A DNA stretch of 36,672 nt from Chitinophagaceae bacterium (GTDB taxonomy: Bacteria > Bacteroidota > Bacteroidia > Chitinophagales > Chitinophagaceae): contig SEAD01000035.1 in NCBI GenBank assembly GCA_004173355.1, forward strand, positions 1-36,672, written 5' to 3'. How positions within the stretch are numbered: position 1 is the stretch's first letter; every line of letters begins with the position of its first letter. This document shows, piece by piece, positions 15,639 through 24,217 of this stretch. Under the pieces are notes generated by a model. The model saw only the letters and a program-made list of their open reading frames with translations, made no database searches and was not told the origin of the DNA. The position numbers and the translations under genes were made by a program.

Positions 15639-16547
15639 ATGGTGCTTATGCAAACAAATGAAACGGCGGATGTGATTGTTATTGGCGGGAGTTACGCCGG
15701 CTTGTCGGCTGCGCTGGGTCTTGGCCGCTCCCTGCGAAAGACGCTGGTGATTGACAATGGCCTGCCCTGCAACCGTACCGCTCCCCATTCGCATAATTTC
15801 CTGACACAGGATGGTGTGGAACCGTCAGTGATAACAGCCATCGGAAAGGCGCAGGTAGCGAAGTACCCGACGGTGTCTTTTGTTGATGACACCGCTGTGT
15901 CGATTGGAGGGAGCGATAATAATTTTCTCGTGGAAACCAGTACCGGCGGGAGTTTCAGCGCCCGGAAAATCATGCTGGCAACCGGGATCCTGGACCAGTT
16001 GCCGGCGATAAAGGGATTCAGGGAATGCTGGGGAAAGTCGGTGATCCATTGTCCCTTCTGCCATGGGTACGAATACCATAGCCGCCCTACCGGCCTTCTG
16101 ATGAATGGTGATCATGCCATGGAGATGGGAAATATGATTTCAAACTGGTCGGGGGATATCACCATCTATACAAACGGTCCGTGCAGTTTTACCCCGTCCC
16201 AGCTCGAAATCCTGCAGCAGAAAAAAATCCGGGTAAATGTCAATCGCATCAGCCAGTTGGTTCACCTCGATGGGCAGTTGCAGGAGATACAGTTTGAAAA
16301 TGGCGACAAGGATTCACCCGAAGTCCTGTACCACCGGCCACTGTTTGAACAGAAAGCGCCATCGCTGGCATCGCTGGGGTGCGAACTCGATACCGCAGGA
16401 TATATCCGGACCGACGAGTTCCAGCGCACAACGGTACCGGGGATCTATGCTGCGGGTGACAACAGCAGCGGTTTCCGTGCGGTATCAATGGCGGTTGCCA
16501 ACGGTTCCAAAACTGCCGGCATGCTCGTCCGTGAACTGCTGCAATAA
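15639..16547 (+). CDS. Thioredoxin-reductase-like FAD disulfide oxidoreductase
   Basis: A 302-residue flavoprotein (299 if ATG 15648 is used). The FAD-binding Rossmann motif is GGSYAG (16-21) and the second FAD motif is IYAAGD (269-274). A redox-active CPFC pair (C138/C141) is followed by HGYE, the pattern of thioredoxin-reductase-like enzymes related to fungal GliT. The expected NAD(P)H-binding Gly motif is degenerate (GLLMNGDHAMEMG, about 152-164), so the electron donor is uncertain; it may be an oxidase of dithiols rather than an NADPH-dependent reductase. No thioredoxin gene is adjacent. The frame is open from 15531, but a promoter at 15603-15632 rules out those starts. It precedes the DUF4395 gene by 35 bases, and the two may be cotranscribed. 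Confidence 0.88.
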   Translation: MVLMQTNETADVIVIGGSYAGLSAALGLGRSLRKTLVIDNGLPCNRTAPHSHNFLTQDGVEPSVITAIGKAQVAKYPTVSFVDDTAVSIGGSDNNFLVETSTGGSFSARKIMLATGILDQLPAIKGFRECWGKSVIHCPFCHGYEYHSRPTGLLMNGDHAMEMGNMISNWSGDITIYTNGPCSFTPSQLEILQQKKIRVNVNRISQLVHLDGQLQEIQFENGDKDSPEVLYHRPLFEQKAPSLASLGCELDTAGYIRTDEFQRTTVPGIYAAGDNSSGFRAVSMAVANGSKTAGMLVRELLQ

Positions 16548-16552
16548 AGGGT

Positions 16553-16560
16553 TATATTTG
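16553..16560 (+). promoter_or_regulatory. Candidate -7 element for the DUF4395 gene
   Basis: TATATTTG matches TAnnTTTG and lies 22 bases before the ATG at 16583, just after the flavoprotein stop. I see no TTTG at the expected -33 position, so it may act only as a secondary promoter. Confidence 0.3.
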
Positions 16561-16582
16561 TCGACCCAAAAGATAGACTTTT

Positions 16583-17026
16583 ATGAATTCAACTGTCTCC
16601 TGTCCTGTCGATAATATAAAGGTCAATGAATACCAAGTCCGCGTAACGGCCGGTCTTGTACTGGTGCTGGGTATTGCATGGGTGCTGGGCCCGACACCAT
16701 GGATCCCGGTGTTTTTAATCATTGACTTTTTAATGCGGGCGATTAACTACGGGCGATTCAGTTTACTGAATATGATCAGTCGCCGGATTGTGCAGCTGTT
16801 TGACCTGGGTGAAAAACCGGTTGACCGTGCCCCGAAAAAATTCGCAGCCATGATGGGTTGTGCTTTCAGTGTGCTGATACTGCTTTTGTACCTCGCCGGT
16901 CTCCATAGCCTGGCAATGATCAGTATCGCCTTCCTCCTCGCCTTCGCTTTCCTCGAGTCCATGCTCGCATTTTGCGCAGGATGTTTTGTTTACCAGTATT
17001 TTTTTCTCCCAAAAAAACAAGGGTAA
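16583..17026 (+). CDS. DUF4395 membrane protein
   Basis: A 147-residue integral membrane protein. It begins with CPVDNIKVNEYQVRV, matching the CP....VNE..vR opening of DUF4395, and has about four helices (roughly 22-40, 41-55, 87-107 and 108-130). The pair of helices 3-4 ends in a FCAGCFVY segment with C131/C134, a second Cys pair typical of this family. Cys at residue 7 (SCPVD) together with the CAGC motif suggests a link to thiol or sulfur chemistry, which fits the upstream CPFC flavoprotein, but the role is unknown. ATG 16583 is the natural start. Confidence 0.85.
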   Translation: MNSTVSCPVDNIKVNEYQVRVTAGLVLVLGIAWVLGPTPWIPVFLIIDFLMRAINYGRFSLLNMISRRIVQLFDLGEKPVDRAPKKFAAMMGCAFSVLILLLYLAGLHSLAMISIAFLLAFAFLESMLAFCAGCFVYQYFFLPKKQG

Positions 17027-17036
17027 ACATTTAGCA

Positions 17037-17058
17037 CCTATCGAAGAACATCGATAGG
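17037..17058. repeat. Perfect inverted repeat after the DUF4395 gene
   Basis: CCTATCGA and TCGATAGG (8 bases each) enclose AGAACA, starting 11 bases after the DUF4395 stop. No U-run follows on the plus strand, so it is not a classical terminator; it could be an mRNA-end hairpin or a protein-binding site. Confidence 0.4.
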
Positions 17059-17122
17059 CCTGTAGTCGTACTCTTACAACTAAATCATCATCAATACACT
17101 GTGTTGCTGAGAAAAATCATAC

Positions 17123-17335
17123 CATCTTTGTTTCACGAAAATGAACCTTATTCCGACTAATCATAAACCATGCAAAAACGCGGACAACCGGGCTGAACGG
17201 GACTTCGCGGCCAGCAACAATTGTCTTTTTCCCTGTACATTCAATCCTTACCCTGAACGGTTGGTATGACTGTTTCAAAACTGAATTTCTCTTGGACGGT
17301 TTCAGCATACAGGGCCCCTTCGGGCCCTTCTTTTA
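17123..17335 (+). other. Possible short transcription unit in the 436-base gap 17027-17463
   Basis: CATCTTTG (17123-17130) is one mismatch from the -7 consensus, with TTG at 17104-17106 upstream. About 180 bases later, AGGGCCC-CTTC-GGGCCCT followed by TCTTTTAT looks like an intrinsic terminator. Between them lies an ATG frame of 42 codons (17141-17269) with three Cys and no recognisable family, and an antisense frame of 63 codons (17117-17308). A small RNA, a short peptide gene, or nothing at all are all possible. The rest of the gap holds the inverted repeat at 17037 and the leader of the LuxR regulator. Confidence 0.25.
17311..17335 (+). terminator. Intrinsic terminator in the gap before the LuxR regulator
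   Basis: AGGGCCC (17311-17317), loop CTTC, GGGCCCT (17322-17328), then TCTTTTAT. The stem is short but GC-only apart from the outer pair. No gene ends nearby on the plus strand except DUF4395, 285 bases upstream. Confidence 0.55.
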
Positions 17336-17463
17336 TAGCCCGCCTGCCATTGATCCTGACCACCTGACCTTGCTGCCATTTAAAACATATAGAGATTTAT
17401 CTCCGTATATTTACTATTGAACACAGCCTGCATAGGTTGCACCTTGATCCTAATAACGCACAC

Positions 17464-18114
17464 GTGACTACCGACTCAACTTCGAAAAGATTCCTGATAG
17501 CTGATGATCATCCATTGATCCGACTGGCGCTTACTACGCTGATTGAACAGACCTATCCGGAATCATCACTGGAACAACTGGAAAGTGGTGAGAATATCCC
17601 TAAATTAATTTCCGCTTCCGGTTATGATCTCCTGATCATGGATTTCCAGATGCCCGATACGGATGTGCTCTGGCTGATCAAGTACCTGTCCGAAAACCAT
17701 CCGGATTTGCCTGTACTTATTTATTCCATGTGCAGTGAAAAATTATATGGGCTGCGGATCCTGCAGGCGGGTGCTAAAGGGTTTGTGTCCAAATCATCGC
17801 CGCTTTCCGAATTGAAAAAAGCGATTGTGCTCGCGCTGGAAAAAAAGGTTTATCTCAGCCAGGAGCTTGCTCAACAGATCGCGGGACAACGTTTCCAGAA
17901 ATCCGAATCACCGGTAGATAAACTCTCCCCGCGCGAACTCCAGATTGCAACCCTGCTGCTCGAGGGTCATAGCCTGAGCAAAATCGCCGCAAAACTGCAT
18001 ATCCAGCAATCAACAGCCGGCACACATAAAGCGAAAATCTTTACCAAGCTCAAAGTAGCCAACCTGATTGAATTGAATGAAGTGTTTAAGGGAATCAACA
18101 ACCCCGGCGCCTGA
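17464..18114 (+). CDS. NarL/LuxR-type response regulator, orphan
   Basis: A 216-residue regulator if the GTG at 17464 is used; TTG at 17437 would add nine residues, and no ATG is available. The receiver domain has the DDHP acidic cluster, phosphoacceptor Asp in LLIMDFQMPD (about residue 60) and the conserved Lys in FVSKSSP; the Gly usual after the MP motif is missing (MPDTDVLW). The C-terminal LuxR helix-turn-helix begins at LSPRELQIATLLLEG (about 152) and contains KIAAKLHIQQSTAGTHKAKIFTKLKV. No histidine kinase is adjacent, so its partner is unknown. A TATATTTA at 17406-17413 is one mismatch from a -7 element. It is followed convergently by the YjbR-like gene, nine bases away. Confidence 0.9.
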   Translation: MTTDSTSKRFLIADDHPLIRLALTTLIEQTYPESSLEQLESGENIPKLISASGYDLLIMDFQMPDTDVLWLIKYLSENHPDLPVLIYSMCSEKLYGLRILQAGAKGFVSKSSPLSELKKAIVLALEKKVYLSQELAQQIAGQRFQKSESPVDKLSPRELQIATLLLEGHSLSKIAAKLHIQQSTAGTHKAKIFTKLKVANLIELNEVFKGINNPGA

Positions 18115-18123
18115 CCTGGCCAT

Positions 18124-18486
18124 TCATTTTTTCTGATCCCATTCTTTCAGCATCTGTTTTGATGCAAGCCCGCGCCAGCTGTGTTCCAGTATCTCCTTCA
18201 GCAAACGCTGGTCGTACCGGTGCACCCACATACAGATATACCTGTAACCCCTGAAGTGATCCGGCAGGTGGAAGATTTCCGGATGGCTGTCAAGATATTG
18301 ATCCACGAGTTCAAAGTCGAGATGGATCGGGATGAACTTACCTGTTTCATGCAAACGTGTCATCAGTTTGCCGCGGACTTTCACCGAAGGCGTGCCTTCG
18401 TGCGATGTACTGTCCACGGTTCCGGGAAACCCAAGTGCCACCTGCCTCACGGGTTCAAAGTCTGCCGGATTAAATTCATACCTCAT
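18124..18486 (-). CDS. MmcQ/YjbR-family protein
   Basis: A 120-residue cytoplasmic protein of the MmcQ/YjbR (DUF419) family. Family features include the ALGFPGTVDSTSHEGTPSVKVRGKLMTRL segment (about 17-45), a central strand with IHLDFE, a FHLPDHFRGYRYICMWV region (about 71-89) and a C-terminal helix of the type ILEHSWRGLASKQML. These proteins adopt a CyaY-like fold and some bind DNA, but no enzymatic role is established. The start is 21 bases from the 3' end of the TonB-dependent receptor gene on the same strand, so it may be cotranscribed with it, though no functional link is evident. Confidence 0.85.
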   Translation of the reverse strand: MRYEFNPADFEPVRQVALGFPGTVDSTSHEGTPSVKVRGKLMTRLHETGKFIPIHLDFELVDQYLDSHPEIFHLPDHFRGYRYICMWVHRYDQRLLKEILEHSWRGLASKQMLKEWDQKK

Positions 18487-18507
18487 TGGATGAATGTACA
18501 GAAAAAC

Positions 18508-20634
18508 TCAGAATGCCGCCCGTAGTGTCACACCGATCGTCCGGGGATCACCCATATGCGCGGCGCCAAACTCATAGGCATATGAAATATACCGCTGGTC
18601 GGTGAGGTTGCGCATCCAGCACATGAGTTCGAATTGCTTCAGCGAAAATCCGGCACGTGCGTTCAGCAGCTGGTAGGGCGACTGCCGGAGCTGGTTGGCA
18701 AAATCAAAATAGGTGCGGCCAATGGCTACCCACTCGCCTCGCAGTGTAAATGCAAGTCCCGAGCGTTTGTCCAGCTTCAGTGAATATTGGGCGGTCAACA
18801 TCGAAGTCATGTCCGGTGTGTACACCTGCCTGTTGCCACTCAGGTCAACCGACCCGCCATCTTTCGACATGTCCAGCCTGGTATACCGGGCATGGGTATA
18901 ACCCACATTATACGTCAGCGACAAACCCTTTGCCGCAAGGACTTCAACCGATGCTTCAATCCCGCGGCTTTCCAGCCTTCCGGCATTGCGGGTAATGGTC
19001 AGCGCGTCGGGAAGGACCAGTGTAGGCACCTGTACATCAGAGACGATGCTGTAAAAAATATTCAGGTCAAATTGCAGCCGCTTGTTGAGCAGGGTATGTT
19101 TTGTGCCGAGTTCAATATTATCGCTGTACTCCGGATCGTAACCAAACAACGGTGGCTGCGACGGGTCCGATGCGAGCTGGGTAAGGCCACCCGTGCGGTA
19201 ACCACGGGCGTAACTGATAAATACGATGGAAGACGGACTGCTTGTCCAGGTAAGACCGAGTTTTGGCGACAGCGCGGTATAAGTCCGTGCTGCACTGGTA
19301 TCAGCCTGCGTTTCAAATACCGGTTCAGGTGCGCCATCGGGCTGGTATTCGCCGAGCACCCTTGCTGATGAACGCTGGCGGTCGGCGCGGAGACCGGCAA
19401 CCAGCGTGAACACAGGCGACAATTTATATTCCCCCTGCGCAAACAATGCGCCTCCCCTGTTGCGGAAGGTATTGGTGTTGATCACTGAATAATTGATATC
19501 GGGTGATCCGACCATAGCAGCGTCTTCCCCGAAATGGGTCGCCTGTTTATTGGGCGATCGCTGGCTGAACAGGAAGAGTCCGGCAGTCCAGCTGAAGGCC
19601 GCACCAGGATTCGCACCGGATGCACGTAACTCCTGGGTAAACACCTTTACCCGGTTAAAATCCCTGCCGTAATTATTGACGACGGTTACCCCGTCGATCG
19701 GACTGAAGTCGCCATCAATCGGGGATTTATAATACCTGTAATTGGACTGGTAAGCCGTCTGCGACACCAGGTTTACACCCGGCAGTGAATAACCCAGCGA
19801 TAAGGACGCATTGAAGGTATTATCCACCAGTTCCGTAAAGGCATCCTGGTTGACCTTGTAAGGGTTTGCCAGTGCATCTGCCAGTGAACCCGCAAGCGGG
19901 AATGCACCATCGTTGCGCGTGGCAAGGTGTTTTACATTCAGGTCAGCCTTCCATTTTTTCCCTGACAGGTATTTCAGCCAGTAAGATCCTGCCCCGGTGT
20001 GCTGGCGGTCAAAATCCGTGTTATTGAATTCATTGGTGAAATAGCCATCCATTTTGTCATAGAGACCGGCGGCCCCTGCAAACAGATGGTCCTTTACCAA
20101 TGTTGTCCGGATGCTGCCCGTATACCGATGCCGGCCATAATTGCCCAACCCTGCTTCAGCGAAGCCACTGGTTCCGTTGACCGGTTGTTTTGTGATGATA
20201 TTGATCACCCCGCCCATTGCATTGCGTCCGTAGAGCGTACCCTGCGGTCCGCGTAACACTTCGATCCGCTCCACATCAAACAGCTGCGGGATGTAGGTGT
20301 CAAGGTTGAACTGTGCCACACCATCAATATAGGTGGTGACTGCCGGATCATACGAGGTTGAAGTGATACCACGGACAGATGTTACATTACGCCCGTCGCC
20401 GGGGTTGGCAGCATACAGGTTGGGCACCACAGCCGTAAGGTCGCGGCTGTTCCACAACCGGAGTTCGGATACACGCCGTGCATCGAGCGCGCTGAAACCA
20501 GCAGGTAACATCCGTCCGGACTCTTCTTTTTTCTGTGCAGTCACCCGCACGTCCGGCAGGGTGTCCCGGGTTTGCTGGGCATTTGAAAAAAACGCAGAGC
20601 ACAGCAGCACAATCACGAACCAATTCTTCATCAT
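18508..20634 (-). CDS. TonB-dependent outer-membrane receptor
   Basis: A 708-residue receptor (707 from the second ATG). A signal peptide (about 1-20) is followed directly by the plug: VRVTAQKKEESGR (TonB-box region, about 30-42), the RDLTAVVPNLY segment, FDVERIEVLRGPQGTLYGRNAMGGVINIITKQP (about 117-150). The remaining roughly 550 residues form the 22-strand barrel, ending in the aromatic C-terminal LRAAF. It lacks the N-terminal carboxypeptidase-like regulatory domain and the SusD partner of typical Bacteroidota glycan importers, and resembles siderophore- or vitamin-type receptors. Its first ATG overlaps the stop of the ThuA-fusion gene (ATGA), so the two are translationally coupled, which argues for uptake of something the fusion protein acts on. 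Ligand unknown. Confidence 0.93.
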   Translation of the reverse strand: MMKNWFVIVLLCSAFFSNAQQTRDTLPDVRVTAQKKEESGRMLPAGFSALDARRVSELRLWNSRDLTAVVPNLYAANPGDGRNVTSVRGITSTSYDPAVTTYIDGVAQFNLDTYIPQLFDVERIEVLRGPQGTLYGRNAMGGVINIITKQPVNGTSGFAEAGLGNYGRHRYTGSIRTTLVKDHLFAGAAGLYDKMDGYFTNEFNNTDFDRQHTGAGSYWLKYLSGKKWKADLNVKHLATRNDGAFPLAGSLADALANPYKVNQDAFTELVDNTFNASLSLGYSLPGVNLVSQTAYQSNYRYYKSPIDGDFSPIDGVTVVNNYGRDFNRVKVFTQELRASGANPGAAFSWTAGLFLFSQRSPNKQATHFGEDAAMVGSPDINYSVINTNTFRNRGGALFAQGEYKLSPVFTLVAGLRADRQRSSARVLGEYQPDGAPEPVFETQADTSAARTYTALSPKLGLTWTSSPSSIVFISYARGYRTGGLTQLASDPSQPPLFGYDPEYSDNIELGTKHTLLNKRLQFDLNIFYSIVSDVQVPTLVLPDALTITRNAGRLESRGIEASVEVLAAKGLSLTYNVGYTHARYTRLDMSKDGGSVDLSGNRQVYTPDMTSMLTAQYSLKLDKRSGLAFTLRGEWVAIGRTYFDFANQLRQSPYQLLNARAGFSLKQFELMCWMRNLTDQRYISYAYEFGAAHMGDPRTIGVTLRAAF

Positions 20635-23600
20635 GGAATAAATTTCAGCGAGGTCAGCGAGATCCGGTTTCCGGCTCCCGCAGTTACAGCTTTGCTGATT
20701 AAATAGATTGTATGTTTTTTACCGTCAGTTACCGGGACAAGCGCAGACAGCAGCTCGGCATTGTGCCAGGCCTTGCCAAAATCAGCGGCAAAGGTGATCT
20801 CATTGAACTGGAATCCACCGATCTTTTTACCATCGGGTGCATCGAGACGCAATTCAAATTCAAAAGCCGGTAAAGGTTGCTTAAGCCATTCAGCGGTAAG
20901 GCTGACCCGACTGATGCCGGAAAGGTCAATATCCTCGAGTGCAATGGAACCGCCGCCGGCCGGCACTTCCGCATACGACTTCCCTTCGCGGTCTGCAACG
21001 GTAAAGCCATTAGGTCTCGTAAAACGGCCGATGTTTACCTTGTTGTTCCGCAGCAGCAGGGTGCTGGTACCGGTCAGTGGTTTGATATTCTCTCCCCCCT
21101 TATCCGAATAGGTTGCGGTCAGGTACAACTGCCCGTTGTCCCGTGCCGGCTGGCCAAGTGTGGCATCGATCATACCGGCTGCGGGCAGGCTTGGTTTTTT
21201 ATCGGTCTGTGTCAGGGACGTAATAAAACTCACGATTGCACTCACGTCCTCCACCTTCAGGGCAGAGTGCGCGGGCATAGCCGTTTCACCCCATACGCCT
21301 TTGGAACCATTGATGATTTTTCCCGCGAGGTACTGTGATACATTGGGATCGGTTTTGTATTTCATGGCCACCTGTGTGAAGGACGGACCAACGGATACAT
21401 CATCCGTCTTGTGACAGCCTTTGCAATCGAGGTTCTGCACCAGGTTTTTGCCGATTGTGCTTTCGGACACCTGCTGGTGTCCCATCGTGGTGGTTTTGTC
21501 CATCCCGTCCACATAACTCGCCGACACATACAGGTCAGACAGGTCAGTTGTTTCACCATCCTTGTCTTCCACTTTTACCGTATAGTCCAGTTTCATCCCC
21601 GGGAAATAAAAACTATTATTCCCGTTTACCTTAATCCCTACCACCGGAGCTTCATTGCCGGCATACACCTGTACCGCGTCCGTACGCACAGTATTCCCTT
21701 TGCCATCGCTCACCTCTGCATAAATAGAAAAATCGCCCGTTTCATTTATGGTGTAAATGAGTTCCGGATCATCCGACTGACGGGTTTTATCACCGATATG
21801 CCAGGTATAGGTCAGCTCATCTTTTTCTGGATCAGTCACACTGGCTGTCACCGATACACGCAGCGGAAGGGCACCTGTGTTTTTGTCCACGGTTATGCTG
21901 CTGACCTTCGGCGGACGGTTACCGGAATTGAAATCGATACGGACCAATGCGGCATCATTGTTCTGGGTGAACCAGCCGGTACCGTACTCGAGGACATAGA
22001 TATTTCCATCCGGACCGAGTTCCATATCCATCGGCGAATACCATTTGGTATTGGGCATAAATGGTTCCATCTTGTCAAACTTTCCGTCCTTGTCAAGAGT
22101 GACCACCTTGATCCATCCGCGGATCCACTCATAGATAAACACTTTTCCATCGTAGTAGGACGGCAGTCCGCCTTTGGGATAGAGGTCGCTGTAAAACACA
22201 GGACCCGCCATGGCTGTCCGCCCCCCTGCGCCTACCTGCGGGAAATCCGCTGACTCGCCATAGGGATACCAGATAAATGCGGGTTGGGCTGGCGGGAGTT
22301 CGCGGAGACCGGTGTTGTTGCGTGACTCATTTACCGGACGGGCCGGGTCAAATGCAGCGCCGGAAACACCGTTGCTGTAATCATATGCATGGTAAGGATA
22401 GTTGTTCCCGACAAAAAACGGCCATCCAAAATTGCCGGCCTTCTGCGCCTGGTTGATTTCATCGTAACCACGCGGACCGCGTGTACCGGTGCTGTCGGCG
22501 TTTGCATCCGGACCTACTTCGCCCCAGTACAGGAAACTGTTTTTCTGGTCGACAGTGATCCGGTATGGATTCCGGTTTCCCATCACATATATCTCCGGAC
22601 GTGTTTTATCCATGCCCTTCGGGAAAAGGTTGCCATCCGGTATTTCCACTGTACCGTTTTCATTGATTTTTATCCGCAGGATTTTGCCCCGGAGGTCGTT
22701 GGTATTACCCGGGCTGCGACGCGCATCATACTGCCTGAAACCCGGACGGTCATCCAGCGGTGCAAATGAAAATGTATTGTACTTCTGGTTGGGTTCATCA
22801 AAAGGGGTGCTGTTGTCGCCCGTGGACACATACAACATCCGGTCAGGTCCGAAAGCAATGGAGCCGCCGGTATGGCAACAGATTTCACGATCGGTTTTTA
22901 CTTCCAGTAAAACCTGTTCCGAAAAAAGACTGAGGGTATCATTTTCAAAACGGAAACGGGAGAGCCGGTCAACCGAGCTGTCCACCGGACTGTAGTACGC
23001 GTAGATATAATGGTTCCGCGCAAAATCAGGATCTGCCTGGATCCCAAGGAAACCCGTTTCGGTATTCACACCCTGGGTGACTGCTTTCCAGTATACATTC
23101 AGGAGACCGACCTGTTTCACCTTGCCTGTTTCCTTATCATACATCATCAGCTCACCCCGCCGTTGTGCCACAAGCACATCGAGGTTGGGCAGGATGGCCA
23201 TTTCCGTAGGTTCGGCAAATACCCCCTGCGCCAGTGTGGTCTTGTTGAAACGATCTTCGTCCGGCACACGTGCGGTATGTGCTTTTGAATAATCATTCTT
23301 TTTATTGTCACCCATTGCATACCGGATCCCTGCGAGCAGGTGCTGCAGGAATGGTTCTTCGGTGTAGGACGCTTCGGTATGGCCCAGACCCGTATACCAG
23401 GCCCTGCCACCATCATAATCATGGTACCAGGCGATCGGATGTTTTTTTCCGTTTGTGCCACCTTCGTAACTGGTTTCATCCAGCTCGATCAGCACATGCA
23501 TATCGGGATTGAGCTTTTTGTAATTGTACCATTCATCCACCCGCTTCCAGTCGCGCGGCAGGTGTTTCGTGGAGTTGTCCGCCGGATCCACCACACGCAG

Positions 23601-24032
23601 CATGGCTGTAGGTGTACCTGCCGGATGGCCATTAAAATATCCACCAACGAGCCGCCCGTACCAACCCCAGTCAAATTCGGTATCCGCTGCTGCATGTATC
23701 CCAACATATCCCCCACCCGACTGGATATACCTTTCAAAATCCGCCTCCTGGTAGTTGTTGAGCACATCACCGGTGGTCTGCAGGAAAACAACCGCTGCAT
23801 AATTTTTAAGTGAGTCTTCGGAGAAATAGGCGGCATCAGAAGTGGTATCCACAACAAACCCATTTTCAGCACCGAGCTTCTGTATGGCAGCCTGGCCATT
23901 GGGAATGGAACTGTGATGCCAGCCACTGGTTTTGGAGAACACGAGCACACGTGGTGCACCTTTCCGTCCAGAGCAGGATGTGAGTACAAGTAAAAGGGCC
24001 GGGATTACGAGGAATGGCAGGTACTTTTTCAT
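20631..24032 (-). CDS. Multidomain ThuA / sugar dehydrogenase / PKD / cytochrome c lipoprotein
   Basis: A 1133-residue periplasmic lipoprotein (lipobox LTSC, Cys about 20). Domains in order: ThuA-like glutamine-amidotransferase fold (about 27-245; KTSGWHHSSI, GGGYVGIHAAADTEFDWGWYGRLVGGYFNGHP); PQQ-type glucose/sorbosone dehydrogenase beta-propeller (about 260-700; GFLGIQADPDF, CCHTGGSIAFGPD, NRNPYRI, GPDGNIYVLEYG); a PKD domain (about 705-795); a second Ig-like stretch (about 795-850); a c-type cytochrome (about 860-945) with heme motif CKGCH at about 870-874 and axial Met in TAMPAH; and a C-terminal beta-sandwich (about 960-1130) like carbohydrate-binding modules. It probably oxidises a sugar and passes electrons through the heme. 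ATG 24032 is preferred to the TTG at 24035. It is coupled to the receptor gene at its 3' end. Such fusions are known in Bacteroidota. Confidence 0.93.
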   Translation of the reverse strand: MKKYLPFLVIPALLLVLTSCSGRKGAPRVLVFSKTSGWHHSSIPNGQAAIQKLGAENGFVVDTTSDAAYFSEDSLKNYAAVVFLQTTGDVLNNYQEADFERYIQSGGGYVGIHAAADTEFDWGWYGRLVGGYFNGHPAGTPTAMLRVVDPADNSTKHLPRDWKRVDEWYNYKKLNPDMHVLIELDETSYEGGTNGKKHPIAWYHDYDGGRAWYTGLGHTEASYTEEPFLQHLLAGIRYAMGDNKKNDYSKAHTARVPDEDRFNKTTLAQGVFAEPTEMAILPNLDVLVAQRRGELMMYDKETGKVKQVGLLNVYWKAVTQGVNTETGFLGIQADPDFARNHYIYAYYSPVDSSVDRLSRFRFENDTLSLFSEQVLLEVKTDREICCHTGGSIAFGPDRMLYVSTGDNSTPFDEPNQKYNTFSFAPLDDRPGFRQYDARRSPGNTNDLRGKILRIKINENGTVEIPDGNLFPKGMDKTRPEIYVMGNRNPYRITVDQKNSFLYWGEVGPDANADSTGTRGPRGYDEINQAQKAGNFGWPFFVGNNYPYHAYDYSNGVSGAAFDPARPVNESRNNTGLRELPPAQPAFIWYPYGESADFPQVGAGGRTAMAGPVFYSDLYPKGGLPSYYDGKVFIYEWIRGWIKVVTLDKDGKFDKMEPFMPNTKWYSPMDMELGPDGNIYVLEYGTGWFTQNNDAALVRIDFNSGNRPPKVSSITVDKNTGALPLRVSVTASVTDPEKDELTYTWHIGDKTRQSDDPELIYTINETGDFSIYAEVSDGKGNTVRTDAVQVYAGNEAPVVGIKVNGNNSFYFPGMKLDYTVKVEDKDGETTDLSDLYVSASYVDGMDKTTTMGHQQVSESTIGKNLVQNLDCKGCHKTDDVSVGPSFTQVAMKYKTDPNVSQYLAGKIINGSKGVWGETAMPAHSALKVEDVSAIVSFITSLTQTDKKPSLPAAGMIDATLGQPARDNGQLYLTATYSDKGGENIKPLTGTSTLLLRNNKVNIGRFTRPNGFTVADREGKSYAEVPAGGGSIALEDIDLSGISRVSLTAEWLKQPLPAFEFELRLDAPDGKKIGGFQFNEITFAADFGKAWHNAELLSALVPVTDGKKHTIYLISKAVTAGAGNRISLTSLKFIP

Positions 24033-24035
24033 CAA

Positions 24036-24049
24036 TGGAAGCGCTTGGT
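24036..24049. promoter_or_regulatory. Possible LacI-family operator at the ThuA-fusion start
   Basis: TGGAAGCGCTTGGT fits most of the LacI-type operator pattern TGnAAnCGnTTnCA, with the central AAGCGCTT perfectly palindromic. It sits 3-17 bases before the start codon of the ThuA-fusion gene, where a repressor would block expression. Eight-base palindromes are frequent by chance, and no LacI-family gene is in the window. Confidence 0.25.
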
Positions 24050-24217
24050 TATATTATTTAAACCGGTAATAAATCCCGGTAAAAATAAGCCGCTTCGGCC
24101 AACTTTCACGTCAATTCCGTCGAAATGACACAGAGACCGGCACCTGCCGGGGAATTCCCTGCTAATCAATTCCTTTGCCATAGTCCCGGAAATGCGATAC
24201 CCTGATGGGGTGACCCG

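Noticed and set aside
21411-22253. 280-codon frame opposite the ThuA fusion
   Set aside because: It is antisense to a clearly conserved multidomain protein and lacks family character.
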